From positions 82,453 through 146,452 of the forward strand of contig NZ_JAVDBT010000011.1 of assembly GCF_030848395.1 (NCBI RefSeq): a stretch of DNA of 64,000 nucleotides, in the 5' to 3' direction. Under the pieces are notes generated by a model. The model saw only the letters and a program-made list of their open reading frames with translations. It was not told the origin of the DNA and did no database searches. The stretch comes from Pseudogemmobacter lacusdianii. GTDB taxonomy: Bacteria > Pseudomonadota > Alphaproteobacteria > Rhodobacterales > Rhodobacteraceae. The first letter of the stretch is position 1; every line of letters starts with the position of its first letter. A program made the translations under genes and the position numbers. Positions 32,429-42,423 of this stretch are shown here, one piece after another.

Positions 32429-33565
32429 ATGACATTCCCGATCCGGCGCCTGATGGGCGCAGCCCTCTCGCTTGCGCTGCTGGCGGTGCCGATGACGGGT
32501 TTTGCCGATCAGGCGGTGATCGACCGGCTGAACCAGTTGGAGATCAAATGGAAAAACGGCCCGGTCGATGCGGCCGGCTTTGCCGATCTGCAATCCATCT
32601 CGATCCCGCATACGATGCGCGAAAGCCTGACCGATGCCGACCTTGTGCTGCTGGCCAAGCTGCCCCGGCTGGGCCATCTGGCGCTGGATGGCGTCAAGGG
32701 CCTGACCCCCGAGGGCCTGCGCGCTTTGGAGGCTGTACCGAACCTGTGGTTCGTCTCCTGGAAGATCGCCGATCTGACCGACGCCCATGTGCAGGCGCTT
32801 GGTGGTATCCAGACCCTGAAGATGCTGGAACTGAGCGGAAACAAGGCCCTGACCGATGCCATCATGCCGACGGTAGCGGCGCTGCCGGTGCTGGAGGGGC
32901 TGCAACTTGACGGCACCTCTGTCACCGATGCCGGTGTGGCCAAATTGGCGGGCCATCCGACGCTGCAACGCCTGTCGCTGATCTCGCTGGGCGTGACGGA
33001 TGCGATCTTTGCGCCGCTGTCCTCTGCGCCGAAGCTAAAATCCCTGATCCTGAACCGCAGTGCCGTCACCGGCAAGGGGGCGGCGCAACTCGCGGCGCTG
33101 CCTGGGTTCGACGAGATCGGGCTGCATCACGCTGCGCTGACCGATGAAGGGGTGCTGGAACTGGCGCAGATCCCCACTCTGCGCAACGCCTTCCTGTGGG
33201 AAAACCGTATCTCGGATGCCGGGCTGGCGGCGCTTGCGGCGCTGCCGGGGCTGCGCACGCTCTATCTTAACGGCACGGATGTAACCGATGCGGGCATGGC
33301 GGATCTGGGGCGCTCGACTTCGATCGAGACGCTGTGGCTGTCGAAAACGGCGGTTGGTGACGAGGGCGTTGCGGCGCTTTCAAACCTGCCGCTCAGCTCG
33401 ATCATGCTCGAAGAGACCAGGTTGGGCGATGACGGGCTGGCCAGCCTTGCGGCTATCCCGACCCTGCGCAACATCACCAGCCGCAAGTCCAATGTGACCG
33501 AGGCCGGTGTCGAACGCGCCATGGCGGTCGAGGGACGCAACGATAAGCTCTCGATCCGGAATTGA
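32429..33565 (+). CDS. Exported leucine-rich-repeat protein
   Basis: About 378 residues with a signal peptide (LMGAALSLALLAVPMTGF). About ten leucine-rich repeats of 23-25 residues follow, with the pattern LPxLExLxLDGTxVTDAGVAxL, close to the ribonuclease-inhibitor/AMN1 style. The curved solenoid should bind a protein or polymer partner outside the cytoplasm. The ATG at 32429 is preferred because GGAG lies 6 nt upstream; the frame is open to 32408. It follows the small exported proteins closely. Confidence 0.78.
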   Translation: MTFPIRRLMGAALSLALLAVPMTGFADQAVIDRLNQLEIKWKNGPVDAAGFADLQSISIPHTMRESLTDADLVLLAKLPRLGHLALDGVKGLTPEGLRALEAVPNLWFVSWKIADLTDAHVQALGGIQTLKMLELSGNKALTDAIMPTVAALPVLEGLQLDGTSVTDAGVAKLAGHPTLQRLSLISLGVTDAIFAPLSSAPKLKSLILNRSAVTGKGAAQLAALPGFDEIGLHHAALTDEGVLELAQIPTLRNAFLWENRISDAGLAALAALPGLRTLYLNGTDVTDAGMADLGRSTSIETLWLSKTAVGDEGVAALSNLPLSSIMLEETRLGDDGLASLAAIPTLRNITSRKSNVTEAGVERAMAVEGRNDKLSIRN

Positions 33566-33605
33566 GGATGCGGGTCCGGCCAGGCTCGGGAAAGGAGGCC
33601 CCCCG

Positions 33606-34463
33606 ATGACAGCGAATGAGGACGCCCCCTGGCTGGCAGATCTGGCCTGTGCGTTGTCGCGGGCCAGATGGATCATCGTGGCACCTGCTGTGGTCGGTGT
33701 GGCCCTGTTCCTCGCCCTCGGCGGTTGGCAGGGCGAACCCGGACTGGCCGCCTTTCTGGCGCTGGCCCTTGGGCTGAACGGCGCGGCGATGGCGGCATGG
33801 ATGCTGCGCCTTGGCCTCGACAGCGCCTTCCTGCCGGCGCTGGCACGGGCGCGCGGGCTGGAGCATCAACCCGTCGCCTCGACCTGGCGCCTGCTGCCCG
33901 AAGGGGTCCTTCCCGAAGGCAATACCCGGATGATGCGCAATCTGGTCACGGGGCGCATCGCGGATCGCAGCTGGCAGGCGGGCTTTCTGGAGATCGGCCG
34001 CAAGCAGCGCAACAAGGGCAATACGATCAGCATCTTTCGCGGCCAGCTGGTGCAGGTCGAGGCGGCCCCTGGCGCGCCGGATGTTATTCTACTGCCCGCC
34101 AACCGCAGACCTGCGGCGATGTCGGGCGGCATTGGCACCCTGAACTGGCCGCAGCGAGCCGAGTTCACTTGGCAGAGCCGGCGCTGGCAGGTGTTTTCGC
34201 CGCAGGATGTTGGACCGGAGGATCTGCAACACTTGCAGGTGATGATGGCCGCCCTGCCGCCCTTGCCGCGCGCTGTCGTGCTCCGCGCTGTTGTCCGGGC
34301 GAATGGCTGGCAGCACTTGGTTTTTGCCAACCGGAATGATCTGTTCAGGATGGGCAGCCTGCCAACGCTTTGGCAGCCGGCAGAGCAGGTGGCGGAGCGG
34401 GTGTTTGGCAACCTCACCTGGGCGGAACTGGTTGCACGGGCAATGGTGACGCAAAGCGACTGA
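33606..34463 (+). CDS. Membrane-anchored protein, DUF3137-like
   Basis: 285 residues. Two hydrophobic segments (residues about 22-40 and 45-66) are followed by a large soluble domain. The middle (GRIADRSWQAGFLEIGRKQR, ISIFRGQLVQVEA) recalls DUF3137 proteins, and the distal part is beta-rich with conserved Trp. The assignment is tentative. AAAGGAGG precedes the ATG with 6 nt spacing. It closes the exported/membrane gene run. Confidence 0.6.
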   Translation: MTANEDAPWLADLACALSRARWIIVAPAVVGVALFLALGGWQGEPGLAAFLALALGLNGAAMAAWMLRLGLDSAFLPALARARGLEHQPVASTWRLLPEGVLPEGNTRMMRNLVTGRIADRSWQAGFLEIGRKQRNKGNTISIFRGQLVQVEAAPGAPDVILLPANRRPAAMSGGIGTLNWPQRAEFTWQSRRWQVFSPQDVGPEDLQHLQVMMAALPPLPRAVVLRAVVRANGWQHLVFANRNDLFRMGSLPTLWQPAEQVAERVFGNLTWAELVARAMVTQSD

Positions 34464-34531
34464 GCCCTAGGTCCCGGCTCATGCTTGTTCGCCGCAGCGA
34501 CAGCGCGTATCAACGCTGCCGAAACACATGG

Positions 34532-34552
34532 ACCCGGGTGCGATCCCCGGGT
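34532..34552. repeat. Inverted repeat before the SulP gene
   Basis: ACCCGGG (34532-34538), loop TGCGATC, and CCCGGGT (34546-34552) form a perfect 7-bp stem in the 180-bp gap. It may end the upstream transcript, though no U tract follows. Confidence 0.4.
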
Positions 34553-34642
34553 GGCTCTTCCGGCCGCCGATCCGCCGGACAACCTGAAAAGCCCCTACAG
34601 CTTTGACAGTCCGGCAGGCGACGGCTGGTTAGGACATTCCAC

Positions 34643-36091
34643 ATGCTTTCTCTCGCTGACTACCGGAGCCAATGGTTTGGCAATATCCGCCCCGATCTCC
34701 TGTCCGGCCTTGTGGTGGCGCTGGCGCTGATCCCCGAGGCCATTGCCTTTTCCATCATTGCGGGCGTCGATCCCAAGGTCGGGCTTTACGCCAGTTTTTC
34801 CATCGCGCTCATCACCGCGATTGCCGGTGGGCGGCCCGGGATGATCTCGGCCGCGACCGCCTCCAAGGCGGTGCTGATGGTGACCCTGGTCAAGGAGAAC
34901 GGTCTGCAATATCTGCTGGCCGCGACAATTCTGGCGGGGCTGTTGCAGATCGGCATGGGGTTGCTGAAACTGGGCTTCGTCATGCGCTATGTGTCGAAAT
35001 CGGTGATGACCGGCTTCGTCAACGCCCTCGCGATCCTGATCTTTCTAGCGCAACTGCCGAAACTGGACCCGGGTCGCGTGCCGATGCTGACCTATCCGTT
35101 GGGCGCGCTTGGGCTGGCGATCATCTATCTGTTTCTGCGCCTGACCACCTCCATTCCGTCGCCTCTGATCACGATCATCGTGCTGACGGCGCTGGTGCTG
35201 GCGCTGGATCTTGATGTGCGCAATGTCGGCGATATGGGCGCGCTGCCCGATACATTGCCGGTCTTCCTGTTGCCCAATGTGCCGCTGACCTATCAGACGC
35301 TGGCGATCATCTTTCCCTATGCGCTGGCGGTTGCTGTCGTGGGCCTGCTGGAAAGCCTGATGACCGCCAATCTGATCGACGAGGTCACCAATACGAAATC
35401 CGACCGCAATCAGGAATGCATCGGTCAGGGGCTGGCGAATTTCGGCACCGGCTTCATCGGCGGCATGGCTGGCTGCGCGATGATCGGGCAGAGCATTATC
35501 AACGTGAAATCCGGCGGGCGCGGACGGCTCTCGTGCGGCTTTGCCGGGGTGATGCTGCTGATCTTCTGCGTTTCGCTTGGCGATTGGGTCAGCCTGATCC
35601 CGATGCCGGCGCTGGTGGCGATCATGGTCATGGTGTCTATCGGCACGTTTTCCTGGGCGTCGCTCGGCAATCTGCGCACCCATCTCCGGTCAAGATCGGT
35701 GGTGATGCTGACCACGGTGGCGGCGGTGATCTGGACGCACAACCTCGCCATTGGCATGGGGGTGGGCGTGCTACTCTCGGGCCTGTTCTTCGCGGCGAAG
35801 ATCGCGCAGCTGTTCCGGGTGACCTCCAGCGAAGACGCGGGCACCCGCACCTACCGCGTCGAGGGCCAGCTGTTCTACGGCTCGGTCGAGGATTTCAGCG
35901 CGGCGTTCGACTATCGCAACCCGCCTGCGCGGGTGGTGGTCGACGTTTCGGATGCGCATATCTGGGACATCTCCTCGGTGCAGGCGCTGAACGCTGCCTC
36001 GGCCACGATTGTTGACCGGCTAGGCACAATGGACAGGGAAAGGGCGGGCGATATGCTGCGCACCGCAGTGAAGGAGAACCAGCATGTCTGA
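34643..36091 (+). CDS. SulP family anion transporter with shortened STAS domain
   Basis: 482 residues. The N-terminal membrane domain (about 380 residues, 10 or more helices) starts [20 protein letters not shown], the SulP signature. Members exchange sulfate, bicarbonate or related anions. The C-terminal STAS domain begins [19 protein letters not shown], but the following ATIVDRLG segment comes about 20 residues earlier than in homologues I remember. A central STAS strand-helix appears deleted. Transport may persist, since the STAS domain is regulatory, but this is inference. The stop overlaps the start of the Ldh gene by 8 nt. Confidence 0.85.
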   Translation: MLSLADYRSQWFGNIRPDLLSGLVVALALIPEAIAFSIIAGVDPKVGLYASFSIALITAIAGGRPGMISAATASKAVLMVTLVKENGLQYLLAATILAGLLQIGMGLLKLGFVMRYVSKSVMTGFVNALAILIFLAQLPKLDPGRVPMLTYPLGALGLAIIYLFLRLTTSIPSPLITIIVLTALVLALDLDVRNVGDMGALPDTLPVFLLPNVPLTYQTLAIIFPYALAVAVVGLLESLMTANLIDEVTNTKSDRNQECIGQGLANFGTGFIGGMAGCAMIGQSIINVKSGGRGRLSCGFAGVMLLIFCVSLGDWVSLIPMPALVAIMVMVSIGTFSWASLGNLRTHLRSRSVVMLTTVAAVIWTHNLAIGMGVGVLLSGLFFAAKIAQLFRVTSSEDAGTRTYRVEGQLFYGSVEDFSAAFDYRNPPARVVVDVSDAHIWDISSVQALNAASATIVDRLGTMDRERAGDMLRTAVKENQHV

Positions 36092-37094
36092 TGAGATACG
36101 GATGACCGAGGCAGAGATCCTCGCGCTGGCGCAGGGTTTTCTGGTATCTCACGGGGTGTCGCAGCTGCAGGCGGCAGCCATGGCCGGGTTTCTGACGCGC
36201 GCGCAGCGTGACGGATGCCTGTCCCACGGTTTGCAACGACTGCCCGGAACGCGCGACACCATGGCCCATCCGGCCTTCAACCGGGAGGCGGTTCCGGCGG
36301 TAACGCAGGTGACCCCGGCGGTTTTGCGCGTCGATGCGCGTTTCGGCTTCTCGGCCCTTGCGGCGCAGACCGGCCTTCCCGCTCTGATCTCCAGTGCGCG
36401 CAATCTGGGCATTGCATTCATGGCGGTCAACAACGGCTTTCACGCGACAGCTCTCTGGCCGCTGGTCGAGGAGATCGCGGCAGAGGGTCTGGCTGCGATG
36501 TCGATGAACCCGACCCATGACTGGGTGGCCCCTGCGGGCGGCACGCGGCCGGTTCTGGGCACCAATCCACTGGCCTTCGCCTGGCCGCGGCCCGGCGGCA
36601 AGGCCCCCTATGTGTTCGATTTTGCCACAACGGCCGCCGCGCGCGCGGATATCGCGATGCACCGGCAAGCGGGCAGATCCATCCCCGAAGGCTGGGGGCT
36701 GGATGCCGGGGGTCAGCCCACCACGGATCCGGCAGAGGTTCTGGCCGGGGCGATGCTGCCCTTCGGCGGGCACAAGGGCTCGGCGCTGGCCACGATGATC
36801 GAATTACTGGCAGGCCCGCTCATTGGAGACCGGACCAGCCGGGCCTCGGCGGCCTTCGATCAGGGGCACAACGCCGCCCCCTGCCATGGCGAGTTGATCA
36901 TCGCCTTCAATCCGGTTCTGCTGGCGGGGGAGATGGAGCAGACACAGGCAGAGCAGATGCTTGACGCGATTTCGGATCAGGGCGCCCGGCTGCCAGGCAG
37001 CCGCCGGCATGCCATGCGGCAGCGGAACCTGCGCGATGGAATCCCGGTCAGCAGGGCATTGCTGGATCGCATCCGTGGCATGATGCCGGGCTGA
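36084..37094 (+). CDS. Malate/L-lactate dehydrogenase (Ldh) family oxidoreductase
   Basis: 336 residues. The family signatures are present: FLTRAQRDGCLSHGLQRLPG with the catalytic-site His, AVNNGFHATALWPLVEE, and the C-terminal AMLPFGGHKGSALATMIELL. The family (YlbC/YiaK/DpkA-like) uses NAD(P)H to reduce 2-oxoacids or cyclic imines. The substrate cannot be told from the sequence. It overlaps the end of the SulP gene, so an anion transporter and an oxidoreductase are coexpressed. Confidence 0.88.
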   Translation: MSDEIRMTEAEILALAQGFLVSHGVSQLQAAAMAGFLTRAQRDGCLSHGLQRLPGTRDTMAHPAFNREAVPAVTQVTPAVLRVDARFGFSALAAQTGLPALISSARNLGIAFMAVNNGFHATALWPLVEEIAAEGLAAMSMNPTHDWVAPAGGTRPVLGTNPLAFAWPRPGGKAPYVFDFATTAAARADIAMHRQAGRSIPEGWGLDAGGQPTTDPAEVLAGAMLPFGGHKGSALATMIELLAGPLIGDRTSRASAAFDQGHNAAPCHGELIIAFNPVLLAGEMEQTQAEQMLDAISDQGARLPGSRRHAMRQRNLRDGIPVSRALLDRIRGMMPG

Positions 37095-37268
37095 CATTTC
37101 CGGCCTGGCTGAGCATGGAGATGATCGGCCAGGCGCCCACCGGCCTTGACGCAGTAAACCGGAGCATCAAACAGACGAGCGCCCCGCAACATCAGGCAAA
37201 GGCGGAAGCGGGATGGAGAGCGAAACTATCTTGCTTGCCGCCGGCTTCTTTCTGGTCGGGACAGGCTG

Positions 37269-37299
37269 AAAAACGCCCCGCCGTAACTGTGGCGGGACG
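37269..37299 (-). terminator. Rho-independent terminator of the aldo/keto reductase
   Basis: On the minus strand CGTCCCGCC pairs with GGCGGGGCG around loop ACAGTTAC (37274-37299), followed by TTTTT. It ends the minus-strand AKR transcript; the Ldh gene faces it from the left. Confidence 0.75.
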
Positions 37300-37310
37300 T
37301 TGAGAGCATA

Positions 37311-38347
37311 TCAGCCCTTTTCCGAGGCAAACGATGCCCGGTATTGCGACTGGCGCTCCAGCATCCAGCCTGGATATTCGGCGGAAGTTTCGTCACGCTG
37401 TCGAGCGCGGCCAGATCCTCGGCGGACAGCGCCACCTCGGTCGAGCGGATGTTGTCTTGCAACTGCTCGATCCGTTTGGCGCCGACGATCACGCTGGTCA
37501 CCGCCGGCTGGTGCAAGAGCCAGGCGAGGGCCACCTGCGCCACCGTGCAGTCCTTGCCCGAGGCTATCCCGCGCATCACCGCAATGGCGGCATCGCCGCG
37601 CGCCAGATCCACGGGCGGGAAGTTGAAGCTCGCACGCCGGCCGTCATTGGCGGTAGTGCCGCCGCTATATTTGCCCGACAGGAAGCCCCCGGCCAGCGGG
37701 CTCCAGACCATCAGGCCAAGACCTTCGGCGCGCAGCATCGGCGCAATCTCGCGCTCCAGATCGCGACCGACCAGCGTGTAATAGGCCTGCAAGGACAGGA
37801 TCGGTGCCAGCTTTCGCGCATCAGTGATGCCGATGGCCTTGACGATCTGCCAGGCTGCCCAATTCGACAGGCCAATGTAGCGCACATGGCCTTGCCGGAC
37901 GAGCGTGTCGAGCGCCTCCAGCGTCTCGACAATCGGTGTCACCGGATCGAAGCCGTGGATCTGGTAGAGGTCGATATAATCAATCTGCAGCCGCGACAGG
38001 CTGGCCTTGGCCTGCGCCATGATATGGGCGCGCGAGGCACCACGGGCATTCGGCCCGTCGCCCATCGGTCCCAGAACCTTGGTCGCGATCACCACATCGT
38101 CGCGCGGGATGCCGAGGTTGCGGATCGCCTGGCCGAGGATCCGCTCGCTCTCGCCGCCAGCATAGACATTGGCGGTGTCGATGAAATTGAGGCCAGCGTC
38201 AAAGGCCGCTCTGACCAGTGTGTCGGCCTCATCCTGTTGCAACTGGCCGATCTGGCCTCACATGCCGTCCGATCCGCCGAAGGTCATGGTGCCGAGGCAG
38301 AGTTCAGAGACCAGAAGGCCGCTCGGGCCGAGAGTGTGATAACGCAT
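37311..38347 (-). pseudogene. Aldo/keto reductase, inactivated by stop and frameshift
   Basis: An AKR with a good SD (AAAGGAAC) and ATG at 38347 reads RYHTLGPSGLLVSELCLGT, then TGA (38258-38260) where the family has Trp (DGM-W-GQIG). After it, the core is intact: FDAGLNFIDTANVYAGGESE, IDLYQIHGFDPVTPI, GLSNWAAWQIVKA, LAWLLHQPAVTSVIVG. A missing G in CCGCCGAATAT (about 37379) then shifts the frame; the other frame supplies the proper end YPGWMLERQSQYRAS, stopping at 37311. Two independent lesions make this a pseudogene. It is divergent from an equally damaged araC. Confidence 0.88.
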
Positions 38348-38524
38348 GGGCTGTTCCTTTCGCAGTGTAGGGCAGGGCCGGGGGCAACGCCGCCGGTTCA
38401 ATGTGAAGATAGCGCTGTCCCATGCGGACCGGCGACGCGGATCTTCCCATATCCTTGCACGATCCTCTCATTCATGCGGGATGCCGGGGTGCACCCTGAT
38501 AGGTCAGTGACTAGAGTGCGGGGC

Positions 38525-39425
38525 ATGGAAACCAATTACCTCTCGCCGCTCAAGGACCTGATTGACCGCCAATGGCGGGCACATGCCCGGGAAACCCAGG
38601 TCGATGGCCTGCTGCTGACCTCGGTCGCGGCACCGACCGGCCCGATCCACGCTGTCTAACGCCCCTCGCTTTGTGTTGTCGTGCAAGGCGCCAAGACCGA
38701 GCATGCTCGGGGACCGCGCCTATCGGTATGATGAGGGGAAATGCCTGATCGCGTCGATGGAGGTGCCGATCCGGGCTGAGATCACCCGCGCGACGCCGGA
38801 GCGCCCCTATCTGCCCTTCAGTCTCGCGCTGGATCTCGCCACGATCTCTGACCTTTTGCTGGAGTTGGGTGGAACAGAGGAGACGCCTGCGGGCGCGGCG
38901 CTGGCGGTTCATGCGCTCAAGGCGGAGCTTGTCGATGCGCTCTGCCGCCTGCTGACCCTCTGCGCCCGACCGCGTGATATCACGATCCTTGCACCGATGA
39001 TCCGACGCAAGATCACCTGGCTCTTGCTGAACGGACCCATGGGGCCCGCGCTGCGGCAGATCGGCCTCGCGGGCAGTCATATGGCGCGGATCTTTCGGGC
39101 CATCGCCTGCATCCGCGAGGGCTTCGCGGATCAGTTGAACGTGCGTGAGTTGGCGGCTGTCGCGGGAGTGAGCCCCGCGACATTCCACCGCCACGTCAAG
39201 ACCGTGACGGCAATGACGCCGGTGCAATACCAGAAGCAGTTGCGTCTTCAGGAGGCGCGTCGCCTGCTGCTCGCCGAAAGCGCCGATGTCGCGCGGATCG
39301 GCTATGCCATCGGGTATGAAAGCCCGTCGCAGTTCAGCCGCGAGTATCGCCGCCTGTTCGGATCGCCGCCGGGTCGGGATGGTCAGGAGATCCGACGAAG
39401 CCTTACTGCACAGGTCGAGGCGTGA
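38525..39425 (+). pseudogene. AraC family regulator, inactivated by stop and frameshift
   Basis: ATG 38525 starts METNYLSPLKDLIDRQWRAH and continues to GPIHAV, then TAA (38657-38659) where homologues have a codon for Tyr. The same frame continues RPSLCVVVQGAKT, and an extra base near 38697 shifts it to MLGDRAYRYDEGKCL. The remaining protein has the AraC-N domain and the HTH (LAAVAGVSPATFHRHVKTVT, IGYESPSQFSREYRRLFG), ending at 39425. Regulators of this type often control adjacent aldo/keto reductase genes; that neighbour is also broken. Confidence 0.87.
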
Positions 39426-40251
39426 GAGCTGTAAGGGGGGGCAACACAACGGCAGTGCAGCCGGCTCAGCCCCGGCGAGTGCTTAATCGCCATCTTTCTG
39501 GTTATCACTCTTCGTCAAAGCCGATTATGTCCATAAATCTGCAGCACCCGATCGAGAAATGAGGGGGCTTCTCTTGACCTGTCATGCGGTTGGCTCGGGC
39601 CCCTTGCACCAAGATGGCCTCTGGCCAGCACGGCCTGTCGACCTCGGCCAGAGGTTGGCACTTTTACACCCGGTAGTTATGGGCGTGCAGGGATCTGTTA
39701 TTCCCTCTTTCCGGCCTCTTTGGTCGTCGGGTTCGCAGATCGGTGGCACCCTCTGATTGCGCTTCCGGCCCCGTCCCTCTTCCCGGTCGTGCGCTACGGC
39801 GGCATGTGCCGATCCGGCGGCCCGGCAGTATACGGGTCCGGTGCTTTGCCTAGCCCGTGGCGGCAGGTCGGCGGGGAAGGGTGCGCACTGGCCTGTTTGC
39901 AGCCTGGGTGATGATCGCCGGTGGTCGCCTGTCGGGTCTTCCTGCCGGTTCCTTCAGGATCGCCGCTGTCTCCTGTCTCTCTGGAGGTGACGGGACCGCT
40001 CGCATGCGTCCTCTGTGATGGGCTGATCTGGCCGAAGATCAGCGCGCGGGAGCGCGCTTCGACGTCTCGGCGCAACAGCGTCGTGGGACTTTCTTCCCCT
40101 GGGCTTCGCCCATTCCTCGCGGAAGACAAGAAAGCCCTGCCTGTGCTGTCAGGGTCCCAAGCGGGACTGCGCCGGCCGTCGTCTCCTGCCTGTCGATCGC
40201 CATCGAGGACGCAATGGAGCGGGCCCGAACACGAGAGAATGGAGACAGACA
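39426..40251. other. 826-bp region without a gene
   Basis: No supportable coding frame. It contains a copy of a 26-bp repeat at 39604-39629 (TTGCACCAAGATGnCnTCTGGCnAGC), also found at 48865-48890. Small hairpins such as GATCTGGCCGAAGATC (40025-40040) and GCGCGC…GCGCGC precede the DUF736 start. Confidence 0.45.
39604..39629 (+). repeat. 26-bp dispersed repeat, copy 1
   Basis: TTGCACCAAGATGGCCTCTGG plus CCAGC matches 48865-48890 at most positions (23 of 26 by eye). The other copy sits exactly at the truncated start of a release-factor-like gene, which suggests a recombination or element-end role. Confidence 0.45.
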
Positions 40252-40575
40252 ATGGCGACCATCGGCACCTTCAAGAAGATCGGCAACGAATACACCGGAG
40301 AAATCGTCACCCTGAGCGTGCAGGCCAAGGGCGTGCGCATCGTCCCCGACCTGCGGGCCACGGGCGAGAACGCACCTTCGCACCGGATCCTGGTGGGCCG
40401 CGCGGAGATCGGCGCGGCCTGGTCGAAGCGCTCGACCGAGGGCCGGGACTATCTGGGCCTGAAGCTGGACGATCCGAGCTTCTCGCACCCGATCTACGCC
40501 AACCTCTTCGACGACGAGGACGGTGAGGGCCATAGCCTGATCTGGTCGCGTCCCAACAGCCGCCGGGGGGAATAA
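40252..40575 (+). CDS. DUF736 domain-containing protein
   Basis: 107 residues. The whole protein matches DUF736: MATIGTFKKIGNEYTGEIV at the start and GLKLDDPSFSHPIYANLFDD later. DUF736 proteins are common on alphaproteobacterial plasmids and ICEs and are probably single-stranded-DNA-related beta proteins, but their role is not established. GGAGACAGACA precedes the ATG. A hairpin at 40589-40612 follows. Confidence 0.9.
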   Translation: MATIGTFKKIGNEYTGEIVTLSVQAKGVRIVPDLRATGENAPSHRILVGRAEIGAAWSKRSTEGRDYLGLKLDDPSFSHPIYANLFDDEDGEGHSLIWSRPNSRRGE

Positions 40576-40588
40576 TCCCTCCAACCAG

Positions 40589-40612
40589 GGCTCCGGTCAA
40601 AAGGCCGGGGCC
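40589..40612. terminator. GC hairpin between DUF736 and hipA
   Basis: GGCTCCGG (40589-40596) pairs with CCGGGGCC (40605-40612) with one G-U pair and loop TCAAAAGG. It lies between convergent genes and could act on both; no U tract is seen. Confidence 0.5.
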
Positions 40613-40625
40613 TTCGTGGATCCTC

Positions 40626-41948
40626 TCAGACTGCCGCGTTTGCGATCAGAGCGTTTCGCGCGGCCTCATATGCATCCACCAGCGCCGGCTGCCCCTTCAA
40701 CCCCTCAAGCGCGAAGCTGTTGAGGAACTGGCGCCCGGCGAACAGCCTGCGGTCAACCGGGGTAAGCGCGGCCTCATCGCAGGTCGCTTGCCAGCCCGCT
40801 GCAATCGCTTCGATCTGGCGCTCGATGAGGGCCACGGCGTCGCTTTCCTTCAGGTGGAAGTCCGGAGCTGCGGCAAGGCAGGTGGCAAGCGTGCTGGCAC
40901 GCGCGTCACCCTTGATCAGCATCGCTTGCGAGGCTTCGCTGCCCGTTCGCCCCTGTGGGCAGATGTCATAGGCCGGGGTCAGTGTCAGCTGTCGGCCATC
41001 CCAGAAGGCTGCATGGTTGCGGGCGTGATCATCGGTATTGCCGCAAAGGACATTGAACGCGATCCGACCGTAAAGCTCGTGCAGTGTTGCCTTGGGTTCC
41101 GAGAAGCGATGGCGGATCAATTCGGCCAGATCCTCATATGAGGCATAGCGGGCCATCATTTCGTCCAGCCCCAGCATGGTCAGGGCCGAAACCATCGCAT
41201 GCCGGATCCAGCCAAGGTCCGTATGCGTTCGGTCAAAGCGTTCGACCAGCAGCACGTCCTTGTGCGCGGCCTGGGTCATCTCGACCGTCGCGACGTTCAG
41301 CCCGGCGGCGCGGGCCAGCCGCATGGCGATGAACTCGGCCTTGACCACGCTATAGGTGTCGTTGCCAGCGGAAAACTTCGCGATGAACTTGCGGCCACCA
41401 TCATTGATCATGGCCTTGGGGCGCGCGCCGCCAATGGATGTGCCGTGGTTGAGGGCCTGATCCAGCGCGGGCGGCAGTGGCACACCCTGCTCAATCAGGT
41501 TTGCTGCTTCCTGCAATTCGGCCAGCGAGGCCTCTGTCGCCAGGCGCGGGACATATTCCGTGGCCGAGGCCTGGAAATCGAGCGCACCAATACGGTCGGA
41601 TCCCGATTGCAGCAAAAAGGTAAGCTCGCTCAGCTCGGGGACATCGGGCGCATCGGGTTTCTTGCCGGTCAGCCGGTTGATGATGACGCGGCGGCCCCAG
41701 GCATCGGGCGATCCATCCCGGATGCAGCTCGCCATGCCCAGGCCGGGTGCGGGTTCGATTGTTCCCTCGCGCAGGGGCAGTTCCGGCTCGTAAATCGGGA
41801 TCGCACGGGGATTGCGCCGATAGCTGGCGCCATAGGTATAGGTCAGCCGGGTGCCATCCGGATCAAGTCGCCCGGCCACGACAGGCTCTGCTGCGCCCGG
41901 CAACCAGACCCAGACAAAGGCGCCTTTGGGCGTGGTGTCAGAAGTCAT
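40626..41948 (-). CDS. hipA: HipA-type serine/threonine kinase toxin
   Basis: 440 residues. The kinase signatures are present: GTSIGGARPKAMINDGGRKF (P-loop-like Ser motif), VLLVERFDR, FNVLCGNTDDHARNHAAFW (catalytic Asp and metal site), and LTPAYDICPQG. HipA toxins phosphorylate aminoacyl-tRNA synthetases and slow growth. The N-terminal subdomain (AFVWVWLPGAAEPVVAG) is intact. The ATG at 41948 is chosen since GAGG lies 6 nt upstream; it overlaps the hipB frame by 11 nt, which fits tight coupling of toxin and antitoxin. Confidence 0.92.
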   Translation of the reverse strand: MTSDTTPKGAFVWVWLPGAAEPVVAGRLDPDGTRLTYTYGASYRRNPRAIPIYEPELPLREGTIEPAPGLGMASCIRDGSPDAWGRRVIINRLTGKKPDAPDVPELSELTFLLQSGSDRIGALDFQASATEYVPRLATEASLAELQEAANLIEQGVPLPPALDQALNHGTSIGGARPKAMINDGGRKFIAKFSAGNDTYSVVKAEFIAMRLARAAGLNVATVEMTQAAHKDVLLVERFDRTHTDLGWIRHAMVSALTMLGLDEMMARYASYEDLAELIRHRFSEPKATLHELYGRIAFNVLCGNTDDHARNHAAFWDGRQLTLTPAYDICPQGRTGSEASQAMLIKGDARASTLATCLAAAPDFHLKESDAVALIERQIEAIAAGWQATCDEAALTPVDRRLFAGRQFLNSFALEGLKGQPALVDAYEAARNALIANAAV

Positions 41949-42270
41949 CATCAACCTCGCGTGCTTTTTGTCTTACGCTTTTGGGCAGCAAGGCGAGCTT
42001 TTCTCCCAGATGCGCGTTGTGCAACTGCAGGCTGCCCGCGTCCTGCCCAAAGAGCGGCACCCCGGCGAGAGCGGCCACCTCGAACACGATGCCCACCTCA
42101 GGCCCGGCCGCGCCCTTCTCGATATTGGACAGCGTGGTGCGACTGATACCTGCGCGGTCGGCCAGGTCCTGTGCGGTGAGACCACGCTCGAGCCGGCCGA
42201 TGCGGATCATCCTACCCAGCATGATCAGCGCGTCGCGGGTTACACGGGAATAGCTTCGTTCGCGCTTCAT
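41938..42270 (-). CDS. hipB: HipB-type XRE antitoxin
   Basis: 110 residues with an HTH_3 domain at about 20-75 (IGRLERGLTAQDLADRAGIS, RTTLSNIEKG). A short C-terminal tail ends in DDDF. HipB represses the operon and neutralises HipA. It is longer than E. coli HipB (88 residues). The gene is first in the operon and its 3' end overlaps hipA. The 220 bp upstream should hold the promoter and operators. Confidence 0.88.
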   Translation of the reverse strand: MKRERSYSRVTRDALIMLGRMIRIGRLERGLTAQDLADRAGISRTTLSNIEKGAAGPEVGIVFEVAALAGVPLFGQDAGSLQLHNAHLGEKLALLPKSVRQKAREVDDDF

Positions 42271-42423
42271 GACCTATGCCGTGCTCATTATGTTGAACGT
42301 AGGATCAACTCGCGTCCATAATTATGTGCATGATGTATGGGCGCGCGCGTGCTGTCAACCGAAGGCCATAAAAATGGACGAAAGGAATCAATATGTTCAG
42401 AATTCTGGACTAAATATCATGAA

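Noticed and set aside
37334..38659. Plus-strand frame of 441 codons across the AKR pseudogene
   Set aside because: It is the antisense of the AKR gene and joins the AraC start by chance.
39556..40250. Several small plus-strand frames before DUF736
   Set aside because: No SD, no recognisable sequence; the region looks like leader DNA.
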